Assembly (NCBI GenBank): GCA_905210435.1
Contig: CAJLWO010000014.1
Span: 1 to 48,592 of the forward strand
Direction of reading: 5' to 3'
From: an uncultured Bacteroidales bacterium
Lineage (GTDB): Bacteria; Bacteroidota; Bacteroidia; Bacteroidales; Muribaculaceae
DNA: 48,592 nucleotides
A program made the translations under genes and the position numbers. The notes below the pieces were generated by a model that saw only the letters and a list, made by a program, of their open reading frames with translations, did no database searches and was not told the origin of the DNA. This document shows positions 16,954-23,460 of this stretch, in pieces; the stretch's first letter is position 1; every line of letters starts with the position of its first letter.

Positions 16954-17739
16954 ATGGAGAAAGTCAGACCCAAAAAAGCGCTCGGACAGCATTTCCTGAC
17001 CGATGAGAGTGTGGCGGCGCGCATAGCCGCTACCGTTGATTGCGAGCCTGCACTTCCGGTGGTGGAGGTGGGTCCCGGCATGGGTATGCTCACCAAATAT
17101 CTCCTTGAAGCCGGACGCGATGTCACCGTAGTCGAGCTTGACGAGGAGAGCGTGGCATTCCTGCGGCAGAACTATCCGGCGCTCGACGGACGCATTGTCG
17201 AGGGCGACTTCCTGCAACTCGATCTTACCCGCTTCGCCGACGCCGACGGACACCTTTGCGTCATCGGCAACTATCCATACAACATCTCGTCGCAGATATT
17301 CTTCCATATACTTGACTATAAGGATAATGTGACGCTGTGCTCCGGAATGCTCCAGCGCGAGGTGGCCGAACGCATTGCGGCCCGCGAAGGCTCGCGTACG
17401 CGCGGCATTCTCTCCGTGCTTCTCCAGGCATGGTACGATATAGAATATCTCTTTACCGTAAGCGAGGGTGTGTTCAATCCCCCGCCCAAGGTGAAATCGG
17501 GTGTCATCAGGCTGCGGCGCAACGGCGTGACATCGCTCGGATGCGACGAGCGCCTGTTCAAAACCGTGGTAAAGACCACCTTCGGCCAGCGCCGCAAGAC
17601 GATACGCAACTCCCTCCGTCCGCTCCTCCCCTCGGGCACACCTCTCCCCGACCACCCGCTGATGGTTCTCCGCCCCGAACAGCTCTCCGTCGACCAATTC
17701 ATACAACTGACCAATCTCGTTAGCTCGCTGCGACAATGA
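16954..17739 (+). CDS. rsmA: 16S rRNA dimethyladenosine transferase RsmA (KsgA)
   Basis: A 261-residue SAM-dependent enzyme that dimethylates two adjacent adenines in helix 45 of 16S rRNA during small-subunit assembly. It opens with RPKKALGQHFLTDESVAARI (the KsgA N-terminal block), has SAM motif I VVEVGPGMGMLTKYL (about residues 35-49), and the target-adenine motif NYPYNISSQIFF (about 107-118; usual form N-L/P-P-Y). Full length for Bacteroidota. The stop overlaps the mgtE start by 4 bases (ATGA), so the two genes are translationally coupled. Confidence 0.97.
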   Translation: MEKVRPKKALGQHFLTDESVAARIAATVDCEPALPVVEVGPGMGMLTKYLLEAGRDVTVVELDEESVAFLRQNYPALDGRIVEGDFLQLDLTRFADADGHLCVIGNYPYNISSQIFFHILDYKDNVTLCSGMLQREVAERIAAREGSRTRGILSVLLQAWYDIEYLFTVSEGVFNPPPKVKSGVIRLRRNGVTSLGCDERLFKTVVKTTFGQRRKTIRNSLRPLLPSGTPLPDHPLMVLRPEQLSVDQFIQLTNLVSSLRQ

Positions 17740-19094
17740 AAGAATTCACCGACCAATATATCGAGGAAATGCGCGACATCATAAGCCGCCACGACGAGGC
17801 TGCGGCGCGTGCCGAGCTCGAGCAGATGCACCCGGCCGACATTGCCGAACTGTATCAGGAGCTTGACCTCGAGGAGGCTGAGTTTCTCTACAATCTTCTT
17901 GACGAGGACACCCGTGCCGACGTGCTCATGGAGCTTGACGAGGAGGACCGCCGAAAGCTCCTCTCCAACATGCCTGCCAAGGAGATTGCCACGCAGGTCA
18001 TCGACCACCTCGACACCGACGAGGCCGTCGACCTTATCCAGGAGCTTGACGAGGACGACCGCGACGAAATCCTCTCCCACATCAACGACGTGGAGCAGGC
18101 CGGCGACATCATCGACCTTCTGAAATATGACGAGGACACTGCCGGTGGCCTTATGGGCACGGAGATGATTGTGGTCAACGAGAACTGGTCCATGCCCGAG
18201 TGTATCAAGCAGATGCGCATGCAGGCCGAGGATATGGACGAAATCTACTACGTCTATGTGGTCGACAACGACGACCGCCTCAAGGGCATACTCCCGCTTA
18301 AAACGCTCATCACCCATCCCTCCGTGTCCAAGATAAAGCATATCATGGAGTGCGAGCCGGTATCGGTCAAGACCGACACCCCGATTGACGACGTGGCCCT
18401 CGACTTCGAGAAATATGACCTCGTGGCTATGCCCGTGGTCGACTCCATAGGGCGCCTCGTGGGACGTATCACCGTCGACGACGTCATGGACCAGGTGCGC
18501 GAATCGTCGGAACGTGACTATCAGCTGGCATCAGGTCTGTCGTCTGACGTCGACGCCTCCGACTCCATCCTCGCGCAGACAAAGGCGCGCATACCGTGGC
18601 TGCTCATCGGTATCGTGTCGGGCATACTCGCCTCGCTTATCCTGACAGGCTTCGAAGCGCAGCTTCAGGCTGTCACCACACTTGCCATCTTCATCCCCAT
18701 CATCGGCGGCACGGGCGGCAACGTAGGCGTGCAGGCGTCGGCCATTGTGGTGCAGGGCCTTGCCAACGGCACGCTTGACATCAAGCAGTTTGCCAAACAG
18801 CTGTGGAAAGAGGTGAGGGTAGGACTGCTCAACGCCACAATCATCTCCGGCGTGATATTCGTGTACAATCTGATAATGATACCTCACGATTTCGCCGTGA
18901 CGCTGTCGGTGGCCGTATCGCTGTTCATAGTGGTGATGTTTGCCACGCTTTTAGGCACCATAGTGCCCCTGACGCTCGAAAAACTGAAAATCAATCCCGC
19001 ACTTGCCACAGGCCCCTTCATCCAGATTTCCAACGACATAGTCGGCCTCGTAATCTACGTCTTCATCTCCACCTGGTTCCTCTCGATATTCTGA
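17736..19094 (+). CDS. mgtE: Magnesium transporter MgtE
   Basis: A 452-residue inner-membrane Mg2+ channel. The N-terminal cytosolic superhelical MgtE_N domain (about 1-130) has many acidic repeats such as LEEAEFLYNLLDEDTRADVL. Two CBS domains follow (about 135-255; MGTEMIVVNENWSMPECI and PVSVKTDTPIDDVALDFEKYDLVAMPVVD) and act as a Mg2+-sensing gate. Five transmembrane helices from about 285 onward contain the pore signature IFIPIIGGTGGNVGVQASAIVVQGLA. Normal length. It is coupled to rsmA by a 4-base overlap. Confidence 0.96.
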   Translation: MKEFTDQYIEEMRDIISRHDEAAARAELEQMHPADIAELYQELDLEEAEFLYNLLDEDTRADVLMELDEEDRRKLLSNMPAKEIATQVIDHLDTDEAVDLIQELDEDDRDEILSHINDVEQAGDIIDLLKYDEDTAGGLMGTEMIVVNENWSMPECIKQMRMQAEDMDEIYYVYVVDNDDRLKGILPLKTLITHPSVSKIKHIMECEPVSVKTDTPIDDVALDFEKYDLVAMPVVDSIGRLVGRITVDDVMDQVRESSERDYQLASGLSSDVDASDSILAQTKARIPWLLIGIVSGILASLILTGFEAQLQAVTTLAIFIPIIGGTGGNVGVQASAIVVQGLANGTLDIKQFAKQLWKEVRVGLLNATIISGVIFVYNLIMIPHDFAVTLSVAVSLFIVVMFATLLGTIVPLTLEKLKINPALATGPFIQISNDIVGLVIYVFISTWFLSIF

Positions 19095-19156
19095 GCCGGA
19101 CATGTCGGACAAGTCTGACCGGTCGGACTCGTCCGACACACAATCGGATTTGTATA

Positions 19157-19170
19157 GACGCGATTATCGC
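19157..19170. repeat. Partial GACGCG-family palindrome
   Basis: GACGCGATTATCGC is a shortened copy of the GACGCGATTAATCGCGTC family; it lies between mgtE and a GC-rich inverted repeat. Confidence 0.5.
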
Positions 19171-19190
19171 TTTTTACTTACGCTATGCTG

Positions 19191-19288
19191 AGTGGGGCGG
19201 GGGCGTCTCGCCCCCGTGGTAACTTTCAGTGTACGTAGTAACTTTCAGTGTATAATAATACCACGAGGGCGAGACACCCTCGCTCCAC
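19191..19288. repeat. GC-rich inverted repeat, family C copy 1
   Basis: Two arms of about 30 bases (19191-19220 and about 19259-19288) start AGTGGGGC / end GCTCCACT and each contain a GGGCGTCTCGCCC-type palindrome ending CGTGGT. Between them TAACTTTCAGTGTA occurs twice. Related elements are at 23335-23421 and 26077-26104. Confidence 0.85.
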
Positions 19289-19313
19289 TCCATGCTTCCG
19301 GTGTCATTTGGTG

Positions 19314-19781
19314 TTATTGCTTGAGTCGGGCTTGGGCATGGTAGCCGGGGGTGTTGCGGAAGGAGAGGGTGGCTGTGCGGTTGGTGGCTTCCGATTCGTA
19401 GCGGAGCCAGTAGCGGTCGGCGTTGAGGAAATCGAGGCTGAACAGGGCGGTGTCGATCGGCCCGTCGCCGTAGCGCCCTTCGGTCAGACGTTCGTAGACC
19501 GTTATATTGCTTCCTCTTACTATTACTTTGGCGCTGACGGCGCCTGATGCGTCGACCCCTTCAATGCCCGTGCGCCGCAGCCACACGCAGCCGCTGTCGT
19601 CACAATCGATACTGACGGCGGGTTCATCCTCATCGTCGCCGTTGCCCTCGCGCGACAATGCGCCGCCGAGGAGATATTCGTTTGCTTCCTTGGTGGTGTT
19701 GGGCTTGGCGAGAAACGCCACTATCGACGCCGCCACGAGAAACAAAATCACGTAAAACTCTGTTGTGTGAAAAAAACTCAT
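19314..19781 (-). CDS. Small membrane-anchored protein of unknown function
   Basis: I start at the ATG at 19781 (155 residues, MSFFHTTEFYVI..); the slightly longer frame would need a TTG inside the predicted -7 box. One transmembrane helix (about residues 9-24, YVILFLVAASIVAFLA) anchors a soluble C-terminal part that looks beta-rich (VSIDCDDSGCVWLRRTGIEGV, TALFSLDFLNADRYWLRYESE, TATLSFRNTPGYHAQARLKQ). I do not recognise a family. The -7 box TATATTTG lies on the minus strand at 19785-19792, just before the ATG. The first 12 codons and the promoter are part of a 76-bp exact repeat that recurs at 21814-21889, upstream of the cyclase gene. Confidence 0.75.
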   Translation of the reverse strand: MSFFHTTEFYVILFLVAASIVAFLAKPNTTKEANEYLLGGALSREGNGDDEDEPAVSIDCDDSGCVWLRRTGIEGVDASGAVSAKVIVRGSNITVYERLTEGRYGDGPIDTALFSLDFLNADRYWLRYESEATNRTATLSFRNTPGYHAQARLKQ

Positions 19782-19820
19782 ACACAAATATACGACTTTC
19801 GCTCAAATTTGTGTAAATTT
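19745..19820. repeat. 76-bp exact direct repeat, left copy
   Basis: Identical over 76 bases to 21814-21889 (offset 2069). It covers the start of the minus-strand gene and its promoter. Beyond it the homology continues weakly (10 of 14 bases), where ATAAAACAT here matches the cyclase start ATGAAACAT in the right copy: a decayed start codon. Confidence 0.95.
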
Positions 19821-19872
19821 ATGATATAAAACATAAAAAGGTGTGGAGTGCCGAAGTGCGCATGGCAAAAAA

Positions 19873-19903
19873 TTGCATATTTAACGAAATGTGTTTATTT
19901 TTG
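19873..19903 (+). promoter_or_regulatory. Promoter of the lipoprotein gene at 19970
   Basis: TTG (19873-19875), a 20-base spacer and TATTTTTG (19896-19903) match the Bacteroidota promoter and the spacing seen at the tRNA genes in this window. Confidence 0.65.
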
Positions 19904-19924
19904 TCGGTTGATAAAAATAAACAC
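19891..19924. promoter_or_regulatory. 12-bp inverted repeat over the -7 box, operator-like
   Basis: GTGTTTATTTTT (19891-19902) and AAAAATAAACAC (19913-19924) are perfectly complementary with a 10-base spacer. The left arm covers most of the -7 box (19896-19903), so a dimeric repressor here would block transcription; an RNA hairpin is unlikely to matter, as the left arm lies before the start. Confidence 0.55.
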
Positions 19925-19969
19925 AAGCATTAATTCACTTTTTTTTTAACTATCACTAAACTTTTTGCA

Positions 19970-21700
19970 ATGAAATTACATCATTTGTTCCAAACATTGT
20001 TGTTCGGTGGCTTGCTGTCGGTATCTCTTACTGCATGTTCTGACGACGACGATCCGAAACCTGCGCCCGAACCCGATCCTGACCCCGTTGCATACGCTGT
20101 TCAACTTACAATGACCGACAACGGTTTTGCATTGGCTGACGGTGACAAATTTACTCCCGGTTTCAACGTGGGAGACAAGGCCGGACTCTTCGTAGTAATC
20201 AACGGCGAGCTTGTCGCTTCAAATGTCGAGCTAAGATTTGACGGAACCACATGGAATGCTGTCGAACCAGTACCTTCGAAAGGTGAAAAATACTTCGTAT
20301 ATACCCCTTACAACGTTGATGCTGCATCTAAAGTGACTGTTACGGCCACTGACGCCGACGAATTTTTTGCCGGCTTGGTAGCCGACTGCGCGATTCCCGG
20401 TATGGATCAGGCTGATTTCGCCACTTCCGTCAGTCCCTTTGATGTCACTTACGCAGAGGCAAGTGTTACTGAAGGTCGGGCCTTCAGCAAGGTTGAGACA
20501 CTCAGCCTCACGGCTGCCGCCGACCACGCCCTTGGGGTAACTTCATGGAATCTGCCTGGAGGAACCAGCTATAAGACATCCGACGGTTTCAGCTACAGCA
20601 CCCCGGGAAGTTCAGTCTGCACCGGTGTGGCTCTTGATGGCAAGGCAATTGTTCCTTGTACGGTCAATGGTCTGCCATCATTCTTCTATCTACCCACTGT
20701 TTCTGGTCGGCTCACTGTTGATTATATTCACAAAGGGATGGAGAAAATCGCAGAAGTAGGTCTCAATGACAAGGCCGGAACAGTCAAAGTCACAGTCATT
20801 GAGGGTGGTGCGACCGACGGCGGCACACGCGACCTGAAAGTGGGCGACCTCTACTATTGCGACGGTTCGATAATTCCCGTGGAAAGTCTTGGCTCCATTG
20901 ACGAGGCTCCTGCCGGAGTGGCAGGCGTGATATTCTGCGTTGATAAGAACCGTTTCTCAGAAAAAGAGACCGAACTTCTAGGCAACGTTCACGCTTTGGT
21001 GATTTCGGCAAAGATGGCAACTTTCAAAAACCGTGAATATATCGCATGGTGTGATGCTTATCCCAAACCCGGAGATGACGGCGACGGGCGTTATGACGAC
21101 AGTGTCGAGGATCCGAATTTCCCCGGACAGTATCTGCCGCTTATCCAGGACCGCACTGATACATCAAAGTCCTATGAGATAAACAACAGCGACATCAACG
21201 GCTACAGCAACACCGAGATTTTGCGCGCACGTCGCAGCAATGAAATATCGTTGGGTTATTATCCGACCATGGCGGCGATTGAAGACCTTAACAAGACAGT
21301 TGTAGTCGACGCAAATACAACTACCGGCTGGTATCTGCCGTCGGCAGGCCAGATGCTTGATTTCATGCGCAATATCGGCGGAGCAAAAGTTTCGGCTGAA
21401 GTTGTGGAGCACCTTTCCACTTCTTCCGAACTCGGAGATTTCAGCTTCGGCGAGAATTCAAGTCCCAACCTCGTTGCCAATCTTGACAATGCGATGTCTA
21501 AAATCAAGGCTGACGAGAAAAGCCTGTATGCAGGTTCAAGATACGCTGTCTGGACTTCATCATACGCTTCACTTTATCATGCGCAGGCCGACAGAATGAT
21601 GCCCGGTGCGCGAGAAATCGTGTTCAACAATGATTTCCTCTTTGTAATGGCTTACGACGTCATCGGTAAGGGCAACGTGCGCGGTGTCCTTGCATTCTGA
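19970..21700 (+). CDS. Surface-type lipoprotein with fimbrillin-like N-terminal part
   Basis: A 576-residue lipoprotein: signal peptide with lipobox LTAC (Cys23), then SDDDD, the acidic surface-export signal, and a Pro/Asp linker. The N-terminal half has the character of fimbrillin-like Bacteroidales domains (FTPGFNVGDKAGLFVVINGE, then WNAVEPVPSKGEKYFVYTPYN). The C-terminal half contains a segment like the DUF1566/FISUMP group, WYLPSAGQMLDFMRNIGG (about 446-463), and ends with a region (YAVWTSSYAS, FVMAYDVIGKGNVRGVLAF) typical of those domains. Function unknown; pilus tip or adhesin subunits have this build. Base composition is more AT-rich than neighbours, and the gene lies between the two copies of a 76-bp repeat, so acquisition or duplication is likely. 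Confidence 0.75.
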   Translation: MKLHHLFQTLLFGGLLSVSLTACSDDDDPKPAPEPDPDPVAYAVQLTMTDNGFALADGDKFTPGFNVGDKAGLFVVINGELVASNVELRFDGTTWNAVEPVPSKGEKYFVYTPYNVDAASKVTVTATDADEFFAGLVADCAIPGMDQADFATSVSPFDVTYAEASVTEGRAFSKVETLSLTAAADHALGVTSWNLPGGTSYKTSDGFSYSTPGSSVCTGVALDGKAIVPCTVNGLPSFFYLPTVSGRLTVDYIHKGMEKIAEVGLNDKAGTVKVTVIEGGATDGGTRDLKVGDLYYCDGSIIPVESLGSIDEAPAGVAGVIFCVDKNRFSEKETELLGNVHALVISAKMATFKNREYIAWCDAYPKPGDDGDGRYDDSVEDPNFPGQYLPLIQDRTDTSKSYEINNSDINGYSNTEILRARRSNEISLGYYPTMAAIEDLNKTVVVDANTTTGWYLPSAGQMLDFMRNIGGAKVSAEVVEHLSTSSELGDFSFGENSSPNLVANLDNAMSKIKADEKSLYAGSRYAVWTSSYASLYHAQADRMMPGAREIVFNNDFLFVMAYDVIGKGNVRGVLAF

Positions 21701-21729
21701 CCGTCTGGAATTATATTATCAAATAAAGT

Positions 21730-21760
21730 AGCCCCGCTTATGTTGGCGGGGCTGCTTTTG
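21730..21760 (+). terminator. Intrinsic terminator
   Basis: AGCCCCGC and GCGGGGCT form an 8-bp GC-rich stem with a TTATGTTG loop, followed by GCTTTTG, 29 nt after the lipoprotein stop. Confidence 0.85.
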
Positions 21761-21813
21761 TATTTACTGATGCCGGTTGCTACTACCTTCTGTATTTTGA
21801 TAAGCAGCATTAT

Positions 21814-21889
21814 AAATCACGTAAAACTCTGTTGTGTGAAAAAAACTCATACACAAATATACGACTTTCGCTCAAATTTGTGTAAATTT
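21814..21889. repeat. 76-bp exact direct repeat, right copy
   Basis: Identical to 19745-19820. On the minus strand it still encodes the first 12 residues of the small membrane protein (MSFFHTTEFYVI), after which homology stops, so it carries a truncated copy of that gene's 5' end. On the plus strand it provides the promoter of the cyclase gene. Confidence 0.95.
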
Positions 21890-21890
21890 G
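21883..21890 (+). promoter_or_regulatory. -7 promoter box for the glutaminyl-cyclase-like gene
   Basis: TAAATTTG, 4 bases before the ATG at 21895; transcription would begin at the start codon. The left repeat copy has TAAATTTA at this place, so it has lost the last base of the box. Confidence 0.5.
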
Positions 21891-21894
21891 GGGT

Positions 21895-22887
21895 ATGAAA
21901 CATCTCTTTTTGACTTCGATATTGGCCGTCGGTGCCCTTATGGCATCGGCCTGCGGCAACAAATCGGCCGACAGGCAGGCTGACCCCGCGCAGGATACTG
22001 TAGCCCCGCGGCAGGCCGTGCTCGACGTGATGGCCGACGCCGATTCGGTGTATGCCCGCGTGGCCGAGCAGGTGGCATTCGGGCCGCGTGTGCCCGGCAC
22101 TCCGGGTCATACGCGTTGCGTCGACTACATAACGCGCCGGCTTAAGGACGCAGGTGCCGACGTGACGGTGCAGGATACCCTTTTCGCGCCCGCAGGGAGC
22201 GCCATGAAGCCGCAGCGGGTGCGCAACATCACGGGCCGTTTCAACGCCGGAGCGCCGCGCCACGTGCTGCTATTGGCGCATTACGACACGCGTCCCTGGG
22301 CCGACCGGGAGACGGACTCCACCCTCCACCGCACCCCTATCGACGGAGCCAATGACGGTGCGAGCGGCGTGGGCGTGCTCCTTGAGATTGCGCGCCTGAT
22401 GAACCGTCTCCCCAAGGATGTCGAGGTAGAGATGCTCTTTGTCGACACCGAGGACGCCGGCACCTACGACGATGATTTCTCCTGGTGCATTGGTTCGCAG
22501 GCATGGGCCGACGCTTTCGATCCCACCTCACGCCGTGTGCCCGAATACGCCATACTGCTCGATATGGTGGGCGCGCGCGACGCACGTTTCCACCGCGAAT
22601 ATTTCTCCGACCGCTACGCCCGCAATGTCAACAACTTAGTGTGGGACGCCGCACGCCGCGCAGGCTACGGCGAACGTTTCCCCGATGCTCCCGGCGGCGC
22701 TCTCAACGACGACCACATACACATCATGCGCGTAGGCATTCCCGCCGTGGATATAGTGGAGTCGGCCAACCCGTCGACAGGCTCGTTCAACCCCACATGG
22801 CATACACTTGACGACAATCTCGACAACATCGACCCCGCCACACTCAAGATGGTGGGCGATGTAGTCATCAATACCATATTCAAATAA
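21895..22887 (+). CDS. Glutaminyl-peptide cyclotransferase-like M28 lipoprotein
   Basis: A 330-residue zinc enzyme of the M28/glutaminyl cyclase group, which turns N-terminal glutamine of secreted proteins into pyroglutamate. The signal peptide ends at Cys20 (MASAC); the residues after it (GNKSAD) lack the acidic surface signal, so a periplasm-facing lipoprotein is likely. Landmarks match the animal-type cyclase: GANDGASG with Asp154, DTEDAG with Glu186-Asp187, LLDMVGA with Asp223, and WHTLDDNLDNID with His303. Bacteroidota export many proteins whose mature end is glutamine, so a pyroglutamate-forming enzyme fits. An ordinary aminopeptidase role cannot be excluded. It precedes sufE by 4 nt. 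Confidence 0.88.
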   Translation: MKHLFLTSILAVGALMASACGNKSADRQADPAQDTVAPRQAVLDVMADADSVYARVAEQVAFGPRVPGTPGHTRCVDYITRRLKDAGADVTVQDTLFAPAGSAMKPQRVRNITGRFNAGAPRHVLLLAHYDTRPWADRETDSTLHRTPIDGANDGASGVGVLLEIARLMNRLPKDVEVEMLFVDTEDAGTYDDDFSWCIGSQAWADAFDPTSRRVPEYAILLDMVGARDARFHREYFSDRYARNVNNLVWDAARRAGYGERFPDAPGGALNDDHIHIMRVGIPAVDIVESANPSTGSFNPTWHTLDDNLDNIDPATLKMVGDVVINTIFK

Positions 22888-22891
22888 CATC

Positions 22892-23326
22892 ATGACAATC
22901 AACGATAAGCAGGAAGAACTCATAGCCGAGTTCGCCGACATAGACGACTGGATGGACCGCTATGCCTATATTATCGACTTAGGCAACGCGCTACCTCCCA
23001 TCAACGAGAAATACAAGACCCCCGAACACCTTATCGAGGGGTGCCAGAGCCGTGTGTGGCTCGATGCCGAATACCGCGACGGAAAGGTGTACTATACCGC
23101 CGATTCCGACGCCATCATAGTCAAAGGCATCATCTCGATGCTCATCGATGTGCTTTCAGGCCATACGCCGCAGGAAATCCTTGACAGCGACCTCCATTTC
23201 ATCGACGCCATCGGCCTGTCGACCCACCTGTCGCCCACCCGCAGCAACGGCCTGCTTGCCATGGTGAAGCAGATGCGTCTCTACGCCCTCGCCTTCAAGC
23301 AACTCAACCCCGACCTGACGAAATAA
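22892..23326 (+). CDS. sufE: Cysteine desulfuration protein SufE
   Basis: A 144-residue sulfur acceptor that takes persulfide from the cysteine desulfurase SufS for iron-sulfur cluster assembly. The active cysteine is Cys51 in IEGCQSRVWL, the family signature, and the C-terminal helices (GLSTHLSPTRSNGLLAMVKQM) are typical. Length is normal. It begins 4 nt after the cyclase-like gene and is probably cotranscribed; no sufS or sufBCD is present in the window, so it acts with partners encoded elsewhere. Confidence 0.95.
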   Translation: MTINDKQEELIAEFADIDDWMDRYAYIIDLGNALPPINEKYKTPEHLIEGCQSRVWLDAEYRDGKVYYTADSDAIIVKGIISMLIDVLSGHTPQEILDSDLHFIDAIGLSTHLSPTRSNGLLAMVKQMRLYALAFKQLNPDLTK

Positions 23327-23334
23327 GAGTAGAG

Positions 23335-23421
23335 CGGTAGCCCGGGGCGGGGGCGTCTCGCCCCCGTGGTATTACTACGGGATATCGCGCGGGGGCGTCT
23401 CGCCCCCGCCCCGGGCTACCG
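23335..23421. repeat. GC-rich inverted repeat, family C copy 2
   Basis: Perfect 21-bp outer arms (23335-23355 and 23401-23421; CGGTAGCCCGGGG.. and ..CCCCGGGCTACCG) enclose two GGGGGCGTCTCGCCCCC palindromes, the first followed by GTGGTA as in the other copies. Between sufE and mutS, it may also act as a terminator for sufE, although no T-run follows. Confidence 0.9.
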
Positions 23422-23460
23422 CACACAATAATAAACAACAGTCACTCAGACACAGACAGT

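Noticed and set aside
19891..19924. Invertible (phase-variable) promoter
   Set aside because: The inverted repeat encloses only 10 bases, not the promoter interval, and no invertase gene is present.
19745..21889. Composite transposon or insertion sequence
   Set aside because: The 76-bp repeats contain no transposase or terminal inverted repeats; a crossover or duplication explains them better.
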